Shown one piece after another: positions 34,219 to 43,074 of a stretch of DNA of 45,865 nucleotides. The notes beneath the pieces were generated by a model. That model was given only the letters and a program-made list of their open reading frames with translations. It was not told where the DNA came from and did not search any database. The position numbers and the translations under genes are program-made. Source of the stretch: Anaerotignum lactatifermentans DSM 14214 (GTDB lineage: Bacteria > Bacillota > Clostridia > Lachnospirales > Anaerotignaceae); the NCBI RefSeq assembly GCF_900142265.1, contig NZ_FRAH01000025.1, forward strand, positions 1 through 45,865, written 5' to 3'. The stretch's first letter is position 1; each line of letters begins with the position of its first letter.

Positions 34219-35388
34219 TTACCTCCTGTATTCCACCCGAGATGTGGTACGTCCATCTACCAGCACATGGGTGATGACGGGATAGCCGTCCAAAATATCA
34301 ATGATGAGCAAATCCGCTTTTTTTCCGGGGGCGATAGAGCCATAATCCTCAGCCAGCCCCACTGCCTTTGCAGGATTGAGCGTTGCTTTCTGTACCATCT
34401 GGGGCAGGTCAATGCCTGCTTTTTCATGCATCTTAAATACCCCATGGAGAATTGCCGGCGGATAGTAATCCGAGCAAAGGACATCGGCACAGCCTGCCTC
34501 AATGGCTTCTGCCGCGGACATATTGCCGGAATGGCTGCCGCCCAGCAGGATATTGGGCGCACCTACAACGGTATAGAATCCAAGCTGACGGGCTTCTTTC
34601 GCTGTTTCAATATTGATGGGGAATTCGCTGATATCTACGCCGATCTTTTCATTGATATGTAATTTTTCTTTTGTATCATCGTCATGGGATGCCACAGCAA
34701 TGCCATTGGCATGTGCCAGCTCACACAATTCCTTCATCTGAGCAAAAGACAGCATTTCTTTGTTCTGCTGTTCTTCCAGCATCTGTGCAAATTCTTCTTC
34801 CTTGATTTCACGATTCTGGTATTTTTCCAAAACCTGATAATACATACCAATATCCCGGTACTGTCCCTGTCCGGGAGAGTGATCCATAAAGGAAATCTCG
34901 TCAATCATTTTCTTTTCAATCATCTCTTTGGCAATGCCATAAGCACCAATATTATCGATTTCCAAACGCAGATGGAAACGATGGTGAATCAGGTGATTTC
35001 TTTCGTGGATATCCCGAATGAGGTCAGCAATCTTCCGCACATTTTCCTGTGTGCGCAGAGGAGATTTGCCAAACATTTCATCTTTATATAAAGAAAGGGA
35101 ATGATAAATGGTGGTGATGCCCAAGTGGAGCAGTTCCCTTTCACATTCTTTCAACGCCAATTCAAAATCAAATTTTGCCGTAGGTCTGGGCAAAATAAAC
35201 TGTTCAATCTTATCAGAATGAATATCGATAAAGCCAGGTGTCACATAACGCCCATGGGCATCAATGACACGTTCTGCCTCAGGCACTTCATCAGAAAAGC
35301 CCAAAATGCGGTCTCCTTCGATGAGCAGCACCTTTCCTTCCAAAATGGAATCTTCCAGCACAATTCTGCCGTTTTTAATTGCAATCAC
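34219..35388 (-). CDS. phnM: Alpha-D-ribose 1-methylphosphonate 5-triphosphate diphosphatase PhnM
   Basis: Amidohydrolase-fold enzyme that releases diphosphate from the ribose phosphonate triphosphate. Visible metal and substrate motifs: GFIDIHSDKIEQFILPRP, MDHSPGQGQYRD, VASHDDDTKEK and the C-terminal GKKADLLIID. I start at GTG 35388 (389 residues), because AAGGAGG lies 11 bases upstream; the longer frame would begin inside phnK. Lies 16 bases after phnK. Confidence 0.93.
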   Translation of the reverse strand: MIAIKNGRIVLEDSILEGKVLLIEGDRILGFSDEVPEAERVIDAHGRYVTPGFIDIHSDKIEQFILPRPTAKFDFELALKECERELLHLGITTIYHSLSLYKDEMFGKSPLRTQENVRKIADLIRDIHERNHLIHHRFHLRLEIDNIGAYGIAKEMIEKKMIDEISFMDHSPGQGQYRDIGMYYQVLEKYQNREIKEEEFAQMLEEQQNKEMLSFAQMKELCELAHANGIAVASHDDDTKEKLHINEKIGVDISEFPINIETAKEARQLGFYTVVGAPNILLGGSHSGNMSAAEAIEAGCADVLCSDYYPPAILHGVFKMHEKAGIDLPQMVQKATLNPAKAVGLAEDYGSIAPGKKADLLIIDILDGYPVITHVLVDGRTTSRVEYRR

Positions 35389-35404
35389 GATGTTTGTTAC
35401 CTCC

Positions 35405-36232
35405 TTACAACAATGAGTGAACCAGCTGCTGTGTATAAGCATGCTGAGGGTCTTCCAGAATCTGGTCTGTCAGTCCGCTTTCAATGATTTTCCCATCCAG
35501 CATAACGATGGTGCGGTCTGCCAGCATACGAATGACTGCCAGGTCATGGGAAACCAGCAAAATAGAAATGCCATATTTTGCTTTGATTTTACGAATCAAA
35601 TCCAGTACGCGCGCCTGAACAGATAAGTCCAGACCTGTAGTAACTTCGTCCAGCAGGAGCAAAGAAGGATTGTTTGCCAATGCTTTAGAAATCTGTACAC
35701 GCTGCTGCATGCCGCCGGAGAAATTCTTTGGCGCTTCCTTCATACGGGAAGTCAGGATTTCCACTGCTTCCAGCAGTTCTTCCGCTCTGGCTGTCATCTG
35801 CCCTGCGTTTCTGCTGCCGGCAGCAATGATTTTTTCCGCGATGTTGGATGCGGCGGAATAGTCCATCCGCAGCCCTCTGACAGGATTCTGGTATACCATC
35901 CCCATAATGTTGTTGCGGATTTTTCTTTTTTCTAATGGACTTGCGTCCCAAATATTCTTTTTGCCTTCGCCGTAATTCTGCAAATATGCCTTGCCTTCTG
36001 TGGGAATCAGGTCAAAATACAGACTCTGCATCAATGTAGATTTGCCGGAGCCGCTTTCTCCAACGATGCCCAGCACTTCTCCAGGATAAACTTCCAGAGA
36101 AATATCATTTGCTGCCCAAACAGTGCCGCAAACGGTGCAGCGGTTTTTTTCCAGATGATCTTTGCAGTGAGGGCAGCCTTCGCCATAGCGCATAGTCAGG
36201 CGTTCCACCTGCAAAACGGGTGTTTCTGCCAT
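35405..36232 (-). CDS. phnK: C-P lyase accessory ATPase PhnK with zinc-ribbon-like insertion
   Basis: ABC ATPase of 275 residues that binds the PhnJ side of the C-P lyase core and is needed in vivo. Motifs: Walker A GESGSGKST, YQNPVRGLRMDYSAASNIAE, signature FSGGMQQRVQISKAL, Walker B LLLLDEVTTGLDLSVQA. Unlike E. coli PhnK, an insertion after the first strand contains Cys20, Cys23, Cys32 and Cys35 (CPHC and CTVC), a probable zinc ribbon. The start overlaps the phnJ stop as TAATG. Confidence 0.93.
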   Translation of the reverse strand: MAETPVLQVERLTMRYGEGCPHCKDHLEKNRCTVCGTVWAANDISLEVYPGEVLGIVGESGSGKSTLMQSLYFDLIPTEGKAYLQNYGEGKKNIWDASPLEKRKIRNNIMGMVYQNPVRGLRMDYSAASNIAEKIIAAGSRNAGQMTARAEELLEAVEILTSRMKEAPKNFSGGMQQRVQISKALANNPSLLLLDEVTTGLDLSVQARVLDLIRKIKAKYGISILLVSHDLAVIRMLADRTIVMLDGKIIESGLTDQILEDPQHAYTQQLVHSLL

Positions 36233-37062
36233 TATCCTCGTACCTCCTTACAGTAAGATGTGTCGGAGCACTGATAATATCTTTCCCCCGTCACAGCGTC
36301 ATAAATTTCGTCCAGATAGGTGTCTGTACTGCCGCACAGACGGCATTTTTTGCCTTTGAAGTTTTCTTTTTCAAAAGGCACATCGTCAAATGCCAGAGAA
36401 ACCACTTTGGTATGAGGTGGAATGGCATAGATTTTCTTTTCACGTCCTGCCCCAAACAGATACAGACACTCTGCTTCATGGAGTTTGGGATTGTCGAACT
36501 TGGGAATGGGGCTTGGATTCATGATGTAGCGGTCTTCCACCATACAGGGATATTCTGTACTGATGGTGACTTTGCCGTATTTCACCAGACTTTCGTACAA
36601 CTGGAGCCAGATGGGCGCATAGTCCAGTTCTGCGTGCATCCGTTTTGTCACTTCTTCTTTGGGTTCTACAATCCGCAGTGGTTCGGGAAGGGGCACCTGC
36701 AATACCAGAATCTGGTCATTGCGCATAGGTACTTCCGGTACACGGTGACGGGTCTGCACAATGGTGGCATCCTGTGTCCGAGTGGTACAAGGCACGTTGG
36801 TACACATCTTCACAAATTTTTTGATATTTACTGCGTTAACGCTTTCGTCACTGCCCTGGTCGATAACTTTCAAGGTGTCATCAGGGCCAATGAGTGATAA
36901 TGTCAGCTGAATACCGCCGGTACCCCAACCTCTGCCAATGGGCAGTTCCCGGGAAGCAAAGGGTACCTGATAACCGGGAATGGCAACAGCTTTCAATATA
37001 GAACGGCGGATTTCCCGTTTAGAGCCTTCATCCAGAAAGGCGTAATTATAACTGTCAATCAT
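36232..37062 (-). CDS. phnJ: C-P lyase catalytic subunit PhnJ (radical SAM)
   Basis: PhnJ of 276 residues, cleaving the carbon-phosphorus bond to give 5-phosphoribosyl 1,2-cyclic phosphate and an alkane. The cluster and catalytic cysteines are at 240, 243, 265 and 271, with spacing C-x2-C-x21-C-x5-C, exactly that of E. coli (241, 244, 266, 272). The radical-bearing glycine is Gly30 in AIPGYQVPF. RTQDATIVQTRHRVPE and NPSPIPKFDNPK are conserved. Start at ATG 37062 with GGAGGG 10 bases upstream; it overlaps the 3' end of phnI. Confidence 0.96.
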   Translation of the reverse strand: MIDSYNYAFLDEGSKREIRRSILKAVAIPGYQVPFASRELPIGRGWGTGGIQLTLSLIGPDDTLKVIDQGSDESVNAVNIKKFVKMCTNVPCTTRTQDATIVQTRHRVPEVPMRNDQILVLQVPLPEPLRIVEPKEEVTKRMHAELDYAPIWLQLYESLVKYGKVTISTEYPCMVEDRYIMNPSPIPKFDNPKLHEAECLYLFGAGREKKIYAIPPHTKVVSLAFDDVPFEKENFKGKKCRLCGSTDTYLDEIYDAVTGERYYQCSDTSYCKEVRG

Positions 37063-38122
37063 GATTGTTTTCCCTCCGTGTTTTTCTGACTGCATCCAAT
37101 TTGGACTGGAATGTGACATAATGAGGCAGTTTCAAGTGAGAAATGAAACCGTTCATTTCCAAGCTATCCCCATGCATCAGCACAAATTCTTCGTCCTGTG
37201 TGGGATAATCGCCGCCGGCATCCAGTTCTCTGTCGATGACTGCCATGGCAATGGCTTTGTTTTCGTTTCTGCCAAAAACAGCACCGTAGCCGCAAGCCAG
37301 CTTCAAAGCGTCTTTATCTTCCGCTTCATTGAATATTTCCACTTCTGTCAGCATCACTTCCCCAATCCACAAAGCTTCGCCTTCCTGCTGGAGATAAGGG
37401 ATTTCCAGTTCTACATAACCAGTACGCAGTTCCCCAACAGTAGGATGTACCTGACCAAAACCACGAAGCGCAGAATAGGCCAAACCGGAAATGAAACCTG
37501 CATCGGCTCTTGTGAGTGTCTGCAATCTGGCACTGCGGCTGGCGGGAAATTCCAGCAGATTTTCCGTTACGTCATAGGGAGGTTCCTCATTGATAGGAAA
37601 ACGCTCGATGAGTCCTTCTGTTTTCAATTCATCGGATACGCGTCCGCAGGGTTCCATGGGAACAGGTTCCTGTCCTTCCACCATTGCTTCCATACGTTCA
37701 TGCAGTTTTGCCGCATCTTCATTTTTCAAATCGAAATGCATCAGGCGGTGGGTATAGTCATAAGTGGCACCCAGAATCTGACCGCCCTGTATATCTTTAA
37801 ACGCGGCAGAGATCCGGCGCACAATGCGCATGTTTTTCGTATCTGCCACATAAGTGTCGTAAGAACGTTTCAGTGTGGAACGGTAAGCACGCAGCAGAAA
37901 TACTGCTTCTTCCACAGAGCCTTCACACTGTTTCAGTGCCAATGCCGCATATTCTTTGGCATACAGACCGGCTTCACTCATAACGCGGTCTACCAGCAGG
38001 CTCATTTTTTCCTGAATCACTTCCAGTTCCACATCTTTTTCTGTTTTGCTGCGGTAAAAATCCAACAGCGCAATGCTGGCTGCGATGGCTTCCTCGCCGC
38101 CGGATACTGCTACATAAGCCAT
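37055..38122 (-). CDS. phnI: C-P lyase subunit PhnI
   Basis: PhnI of 355 residues, started at MAYVAVSGGEEAI (38122) with AGGAGG upstream. It catalyses the nucleophilic attack on ATP ribose with G, H and L; alone it acts as a purine nucleosidase. Conserved features: FISGLAYSALRGFGQVHPTVGELR, and the C-terminal EFVLMHGDSLEMNGFISHLKLPHYVTFQSKLDAVR. It lies one base after phnH. Confidence 0.95.
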   Translation of the reverse strand: MAYVAVSGGEEAIAASIALLDFYRSKTEKDVELEVIQEKMSLLVDRVMSEAGLYAKEYAALALKQCEGSVEEAVFLLRAYRSTLKRSYDTYVADTKNMRIVRRISAAFKDIQGGQILGATYDYTHRLMHFDLKNEDAAKLHERMEAMVEGQEPVPMEPCGRVSDELKTEGLIERFPINEEPPYDVTENLLEFPASRSARLQTLTRADAGFISGLAYSALRGFGQVHPTVGELRTGYVELEIPYLQQEGEALWIGEVMLTEVEIFNEAEDKDALKLACGYGAVFGRNENKAIAMAVIDRELDAGGDYPTQDEEFVLMHGDSLEMNGFISHLKLPHYVTFQSKLDAVRKTRRENNHD

Positions 38123-38123
38123 A

Positions 38124-38699
38124 TTATTGTTCCTCCTTCTTGACCATTCTGGGAATGCAGAACAGTTCCCCTTCTGGGGATACAAAAATCATGTCTACCC
38201 CCTGCGGGTATTCATATGCCTGTTCTGTCCGCAAACGAAAGGCTTCTTCCAATACCGCCGGACTCTGGAATGTTGCCACTCCATCCACGCCGGGACCGGA
38301 AATACTGCAAGACACATTTCTTTCTCCGCTGCATCCAATGATGAGTGTTGCGGAAGTATGGGGATTTTCCAAAGTGCCTCTTTTCGCCTTTGCAAAGGCT
38401 TCCGGCAGATGTCCTTCTTCTGTTACGAAAACATAATCCGCTTCTTCCAGTGTCTTTTTTTCTGCGTGGGTCAGCAAAAGGATCTGTTCATCCAACTCTG
38501 TATGTCCAAAGGTATAAAAACCTGTGTTTTTATCCAAAAGTGTCATGGCAAGGGTCAGCATTTCTGGCTTGCTGCCGTAAAGTTTTTCTGCGCCTTCCTG
38601 AATAGAAACCACACGGGAAGGGTTTGCCATAGCATCCAGCAGCAAACGAAATGTTTTTTGTGTATCAAATATATCGTCAAATGTATGTAACTGTTTCAT
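38124..38699 (-). CDS. phnH: C-P lyase subunit PhnH
   Basis: PhnH of 191 residues, a structural subunit of the core complex that pairs with PhnJ and adopts a PLP-transferase-like fold without PLP. Conserved-looking segments: FRLLLDAMANPSR, LLDKNTGFYTFG, GPGVDG. Two adjacent ATGs (38702 and 38699) follow GGAGG by 4 and 7 bases; I choose 38699. The phnG stop overlaps this start region (TGATGATG). Confidence 0.93.
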   Translation of the reverse strand: MKQLHTFDDIFDTQKTFRLLLDAMANPSRVVSIQEGAEKLYGSKPEMLTLAMTLLDKNTGFYTFGHTELDEQILLLTHAEKKTLEEADYVFVTEEGHLPEAFAKAKRGTLENPHTSATLIIGCSGERNVSCSISGPGVDGVATFQSPAVLEEAFRLRTEQAYEYPQGVDMIFVSPEGELFCIPRMVKKEEQ

Positions 38700-38701
38700 C
38701 A

Positions 38702-39121
38702 TCAAGCCTCCGGTGTCATGGTTGTAAAGTTGACCATTGTCTGCATAAACATGGCATTTTCTTTTTCCGCTCTGATCTGCTGTGCTTTTTCCAGTTCTAC
38801 CAGCAGCATTTCGTCTGTAAAGACGCCTTTGTTGCATGCCGCATCAATGATTGCCATATCCAGTACCTTTTCAAAATCATCCCCCATGATGACCGCCATG
38901 CCTTTTGTGCCATCCAGACACACAATGGCTTCGCAGACGATGACTTCCCCCAGAAAGAATAAGGTTTCTTTCACAGGGTCGCGCATCTTGATCATAGTCA
39001 GTGATTTTTCCGGTGCTTTGATCACAGTCACCTCATATTGTTTTCTGATTTTTTCTGCCATTTGCCGCACTTGGGCAGCATCGGCTTTTGCCAATATTTT
39101 GGATAATCTCCGTTTTTCCAT
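38702..39121 (-). CDS. phnG: C-P lyase subunit PhnG
   Basis: PhnG of 139 residues, part of the G2H2I2J2 core and of the ATP-phosphonate coupling step. Recognisable are the N-terminal RRLSKILAKAD, the central FFLGEVIVCEAIVCLDGTKGMAVIMGDD and the helical C-terminus. AAAGGAAAC precedes the ATG. It follows the transporter genes by 16 bases. Confidence 0.93.
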   Translation of the reverse strand: MEKRRLSKILAKADAAQVRQMAEKIRKQYEVTVIKAPEKSLTMIKMRDPVKETLFFLGEVIVCEAIVCLDGTKGMAVIMGDDFEKVLDMAIIDAACNKGVFTDEMLLVELEKAQQIRAEKENAMFMQTMVNFTTMTPEA

Positions 39122-39137
39122 TTTGATGTTTCCTTTC

Positions 39138-40007
39138 TTATTTCACATACGCTTTGATGCGTGTAGATACCATTTCCAGCAGGACAACAGCAATGACAAC
39201 GATGTATGTCAGCATACCCATTTCCTGTAAGTCAAAGTAGAAGCTGCCTGCCATAAACAGATTGAAGCCAATGCCGCCTGCACCTGCAGCCGCGCCCATA
39301 GCAACAGCATTGGTAAAGTTGATTTCAAATCGCATGAATGTCCATGCTACCATAGAAGTGATGGTAGAAGGCACGATTGCCTGGAATACGATCTGCCAGT
39401 AACTAGCGCCGTTTGCTTTCAGGGCTTCGATGATACCCGGCTCAATTTCTTCAATGGATTCCGCATAAGCCTTTGTCAGATAGGCAAAGCTATGGAAAGT
39501 CAAACCTACTACTGCTGCCACAGAGCCAAGTCCGGCAGATACGGCAAAGATCAATACCCACAGAACTGTCGGCACCGCACGCACCACTGCAATGAAGCTT
39601 TTGATGCTATTTACCATACGGGAGCTTGCGATGTTTCTGGCACAAAGCAGTGAGCAGAAAAACGCAAAAAACGCGCCGATGATGGTCGAAAGAATCCCCA
39701 GACAAAATGTCACTAAGAGCTGGAACAAAACACTGGTGAGGGTATCTCTTGTCAGTTCCGGTTCCAGAAACACGGTCTGGATGTTCTGCAAAGTAGCCTG
39801 TACGGCTTCTGCAAAGTCAATATTCTGATAATCAAATGTCGCAAAAGCCACCACCGTCAGACCCAGCAGTGTAACCATAAGGGTCTGAAGGGCATAGCGG
39901 CTTTTATTTTTTGCCTTGATCTTGATTTTTCCTTTTCCGGTGCGTTCCATGATTTTTTCCAAATCCAAAGAAATGGTCGCGCCCGGCTGCAATACTTTTT
40001 CAGACAT
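39138..40007 (-). CDS. phnE: Phosphonate ABC transporter permease PhnE, second copy
   Basis: Permease of 289 residues: a cytoplasmic N-terminal leader (about 45 residues, lysine-rich), then six helices with the BPD_transp_1 EAA loop EEIEPGIIEALKANGASYWQIVFQ. AVVRAVPTVLWVLIF and GAAAGAGGIGFNLF are PhnE hallmarks. It starts in a TAATG overlap with the preceding permease gene and would pair with it as a heterodimer. Confidence 0.93.
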   Translation of the reverse strand: MSEKVLQPGATISLDLEKIMERTGKGKIKIKAKNKSRYALQTLMVTLLGLTVVAFATFDYQNIDFAEAVQATLQNIQTVFLEPELTRDTLTSVLFQLLVTFCLGILSTIIGAFFAFFCSLLCARNIASSRMVNSIKSFIAVVRAVPTVLWVLIFAVSAGLGSVAAVVGLTFHSFAYLTKAYAESIEEIEPGIIEALKANGASYWQIVFQAIVPSTITSMVAWTFMRFEINFTNAVAMGAAAGAGGIGFNLFMAGSFYFDLQEMGMLTYIVVIAVVLLEMVSTRIKAYVK

Positions 40008-40798
40008 TACAAAATCACCTTCCTAATTTTGTTGGATACGCCTTCAATGACGAGTACCAGCACTACAATGGAAAGTACCACCAGACTGGCAGAAGAAAAA
40101 TCCAACCGTTTATAATACAAATCAAAAAGATACCCAATCCCTGTGGCTGTCAAAATGCCGATGAGGGTGGAACTTCTGATATTGGTTTCGATCATATACA
40201 GTACCCAAGTGATGACACCGGGCAGAGAGGATGGCAAAATCCCCTGAAATACCACATGGATGAATCTGCCGCCGGTGGCTTCCAGCGCCTCCACACAATT
40301 GGAGCTGACCTCGTCAATGGTTTCGATGAACGCACGAGTCAACAGACCGAATGTAGTAAAGAATAACGCGAAAAATCCTGTCAGGATGTTCTGACCAAAG
40401 GAGAACATCAGCAGCATTGCCCATACAACGTCGGGTACATTTCGGAAAAACGCCGCTACAATACGTACCAGACGATTGATGCTCCAATGGATTTTGGTAA
40501 TGCCTGAACCAAGCAGACTGAAGAAAAAGGCGCAGATGCCTGCCAAAACCGTTACAGCTACAGACAACAACGCTGTTTCCACCAGTTTATCCAGAATTTT
40601 CGGCAGACGTTCCATGGCCGTTTCATCGGGAATCAGATTGGAAAAAATCCAGTGCAGTGCCGCCGGAAAAGACTGAATGCCTTCTGCCAGATGAAACTGG
40701 GTCACCAGAGATGCCCCACAGAAGATCAATATCAGGCTCAAAAAAACAAGGGTATATGTAATTTTTCTTTTTTGGAAAATGTCCATGGTTTTTTCCAT
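40007..40798 (-). CDS. phnE: Phosphonate ABC transporter permease PhnE, first copy
   Basis: Permease of 263 residues when started at ATG 40798. A GTG at 40807 would give three more residues, but it lies within the ribosome site AGAGGTGAG. EAA loop DEVSSNCVEALEATGGRFIHVVFQ; VAAFFRNVPDVVWAMLLM and GILTATGIGYLFDL match PhnE. The gene is tightly packed after phnC. Confidence 0.93.
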   Translation of the reverse strand: MEKTMDIFQKRKITYTLVFLSLILIFCGASLVTQFHLAEGIQSFPAALHWIFSNLIPDETAMERLPKILDKLVETALLSVAVTVLAGICAFFFSLLGSGITKIHWSINRLVRIVAAFFRNVPDVVWAMLLMFSFGQNILTGFFALFFTTFGLLTRAFIETIDEVSSNCVEALEATGGRFIHVVFQGILPSSLPGVITWVLYMIETNIRSSTLIGILTATGIGYLFDLYYKRLDFSSASLVVLSIVVLVLVIEGVSNKIRKVIL

Positions 40799-40803
40799 TA
40801 TGC

Positions 40804-41577
40804 TCACCTCTGTAAATCCATAATCAAATCATTGGCAGAGGACTGATAAATCTGCTGAATGATTTCTTTTGTCAAATGTTCGGCAGGACCGTCATATACG
40901 ATTTTCCCGCCGGAAACCCCGATGATTCTCTCGGAATACTTGATTGCCACATCCACCTGATGCAGGTTCACCAGACAGGTGATGCCTTTTGTCTGATTGA
41001 TTTCCTTAAGCTGGTCCATAATGACTTTAGACGCCTTGGGGTCTAAAGATGCGATAGGTTCGTCACAAAGAATCATTTTGGGTTTCTGCATAATGGCTCT
41101 GGCGATACCTACGCGCTGTTTCTGTCCGCCAGAAAGTTCGTCGCAGCGCTTATATACCTGATCGGAAAGTCCCATTTCCTGAATGATACGAAATGCTTCC
41201 TTTTTTTCTTCTTCTGTATAGTGTCCTGCCATACCGCTGATGGCAGATTTTTTCCCCAGACAGCCATGGAGCACGTTTTCGATGACGCTCAGCCGTTCCA
41301 CCAGATTATAATGCTGGAAAATCATACCGATTTTCGCCCGCATCTGACGCATTTCCGCTTTGCCTGCCTGCCGTACATCATGTCCATCAAAAATAATGGT
41401 CCCTTCGGATGCATCAACCAGACGGTTGATGCATCTGAGCAGTGTGGATTTCCCAGCGCCGGAAGGACCAATGATGGATACGAATTCGCCTTTTTCTATG
41501 GAAAACGTAATGTCACTCAATGCCTTTGTGACATTGTCATAAGATTTGCTTACGTTTTGAAATTCCAGTAATGCCAT
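40804..41577 (-). CDS. phnC: Phosphonate ABC transporter ATPase PhnC
   Basis: ATPase of 257 residues: Walker A GPSGAGKST, Q-loop MIFQHYNLVERLSV, signature LSGGQKQRVGIARAI, Walker B MILCDEPIASLD and H-loop LVNLHQVDVAI. The FQHYNLVERLSVIENVLHG region is typical of PhnC. It lies 28 bases after phnD and is coupled to phnE. Confidence 0.95.
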   Translation of the reverse strand: MALLEFQNVSKSYDNVTKALSDITFSIEKGEFVSIIGPSGAGKSTLLRCINRLVDASEGTIIFDGHDVRQAGKAEMRQMRAKIGMIFQHYNLVERLSVIENVLHGCLGKKSAISGMAGHYTEEEKKEAFRIIQEMGLSDQVYKRCDELSGGQKQRVGIARAIMQKPKMILCDEPIASLDPKASKVIMDQLKEINQTKGITCLVNLHQVDVAIKYSERIIGVSGGKIVYDGPAEHLTKEIIQQIYQSSANDLIMDLQR

Positions 41578-41605
41578 GCTCTTTCTCCTCCATCGTTTAC
41601 CATTC

Positions 41606-42670
41606 TTATTTGCTCAGGTCACGAATGGGATCGAACCAGGAATCATCTACCAGGACAAATCTTTCATTTTCAGATTTTTCAAACATACCTACATTTTCAG
41701 AATCTTCAGGAACAAAGATTACTTCGTTGTTTGCCACTTCGTCAGAGGTGAACAGATCCTGAATTGCTTTTACATCAGCAGGGTCCAGTGCATCGGAGTT
41801 GTAAGCGAAAGGCCCATTCAGTACAGGTGTGGACTGGATGACTACGAATTCTTTGCCTGTTACCGTATCGAAAGGTGCGCTTGCGTCGCTGTTGATGGTA
41901 TAAACAGAACCGGTTGTGTTTGCTTCGCCTTCTGTGCAGGATGCATAAGGTGCGATTTCTGTATCACAGAATACTGCTACATCAGCTTTGCCGGACAGCA
42001 GGTTGAATGCAGAGCCCTGATGAGAACCACCGAAAAGTACCTGAGAGAACAGTTTGCCTTCGCCGCCTTCGATCAGGTCGTCTTCTGTCAGATTCTGATC
42101 TGCGAAGTGAGAAATAATGGAGTTTGTGGGTACTTTGAAACCGGATGTGGAGCTATTGGAAACAAAAGACATGCGTTTGCCTGCGATATTGTCGATGCTG
42201 TAGCTGTCACCGTCTGCATATTCTCCTTCGTCCCCTTTGTTAACTGCCAGGAAGCTGTAGTATTTTGCATCATCCAATGTGCCAGAAGCACCGGAGTTTA
42301 CAAACAGAGGCTCAATGGCATCATTGGCATTTTTGGCTTCGATGTAACCCTGTGCGCCCATGAAACAGATCTGTGCAGTACCGTTTGCCAGAGATTCAAT
42401 GGCGATGGCATAGTCTGTTGTCAGTTTCTGTTCTACTTTCTTGCCAGTTGCTTCTTCGATCAGACGAGCATATTCGCTGCGGGCAACGTCATAATCTTCT
42501 GCAGATTCATTGGGATACCATACCAGTGTGATGGTGTCCGCATATTCGCCTGTGCTTTCCGCAGTCTGCGCAGTTTCTGTGCTTTCTTCCGCCTGTGCGC
42601 CGCAGCCTGCAAATGCAGATACTGCCAGAGCAGCAGCCATTGCTGTGGTCAAAAGTTTTTTAAATTTCAT
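41606..42670 (-). CDS. phnD: Phosphonate-binding lipoprotein PhnD
   Basis: Substrate-binding protein of 354 residues with a lipoprotein signal (lipobox AFAGC, Cys23), followed by a Ser/Thr/Glu-rich linker. PhnD pattern: TLVWYPNESAEDYDVARSEY, TDYAIAIESLANGTAQICFMGAQGYI, SNSSTSGFKVPT, FGGSHQGSAFNLLSGKADVAVF. First gene of the 10.5-kb phn operon; AAAAGGAG precedes the ATG. The ligand could be a phosphonate or phosphite. Confidence 0.94.
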   Translation of the reverse strand: MKFKKLLTTAMAAALAVSAFAGCGAQAEESTETAQTAESTGEYADTITLVWYPNESAEDYDVARSEYARLIEEATGKKVEQKLTTDYAIAIESLANGTAQICFMGAQGYIEAKNANDAIEPLFVNSGASGTLDDAKYYSFLAVNKGDEGEYADGDSYSIDNIAGKRMSFVSNSSTSGFKVPTNSIISHFADQNLTEDDLIEGGEGKLFSQVLFGGSHQGSAFNLLSGKADVAVFCDTEIAPYASCTEGEANTTGSVYTINSDASAPFDTVTGKEFVVIQSTPVLNGPFAYNSDALDPADVKAIQDLFTSDEVANNEVIFVPEDSENVGMFEKSENERFVLVDDSWFDPIRDLSK

Positions 42671-42706
42671 ACTTCATTCTCCTTTTTGATCGTTTGCTTT
42701 TTTATG

Positions 42707-42739
42707 ATGAGAGCTGATTTCTCATACACTGACAGTATA
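42707..42739 (-). promoter_or_regulatory. phn operon -10 box and overlapping inverted repeat
   Basis: Minus strand TATACT (42734-42739) about 65 bases before phnD, with no good -35. Immediately downstream, at the expected start of transcription, is ATGAGA-7 bases-TCTCAT (42707-42725). A missing -35 and a palindrome at +1 would fit activated and repressed control, for example by a phosphate-response regulator. No classic PhnF operator or clear Pho box was found. Confidence 0.4.
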
Positions 42740-42999
42740 AAAACTCACAAAAAGCACTACCATCTAGCTCCTGTTATTTTTTCTTAAAGAAATGCCACAG
42801 AAATTCCGTTCTTTGTTAAAGATGATTTTTCAATTTCCCTACAGAAAAACATTTGTCCACTCTTGCGTTTTTCCCTGTTTCCGCCTGTTTTCGAAATCAA
42901 AAAGGCAACTTTCCATAATATTCATTCTTAAAATCTTTGTATAAACTAAAAAAAATCTATATAAAATTTGAAATTTTCTCTTGCGTAATTCCTATCAAA
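42740..42999. other. AT-rich region upstream of the phn operon, no gene seen
   Basis: Between the phn promoter and the recombinase terminator. No open frame with a ribosome site and no clear repeat on either strand. Confidence 0.5.
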
Positions 43000-43050
43000 A
43001 GAAAAACCCCCTTTTGGAGAGATCATCTTTCCAAAAAGGGGTTCTTTTTC
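43000..43050 (-). terminator. Terminator of the recombinase gene
   Basis: Long stem with one or two mismatches: AAAAACCCCCTTTTGGA / TCCAAAAAGGGGTTCTTTTT, T-rich on both sides, 25 bases after the recombinase stop. Confidence 0.85.
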
Positions 43051-43074
43051 TGCGATTGCTTTATGCCGGAATGC

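Noticed and set aside
42780-42830. Possible Pho box (TTAACA-like words) upstream of phnD
   Set aside because: Single weak matches (TTTAACA, ATAACA) without the regular 11-base repeat spacing.
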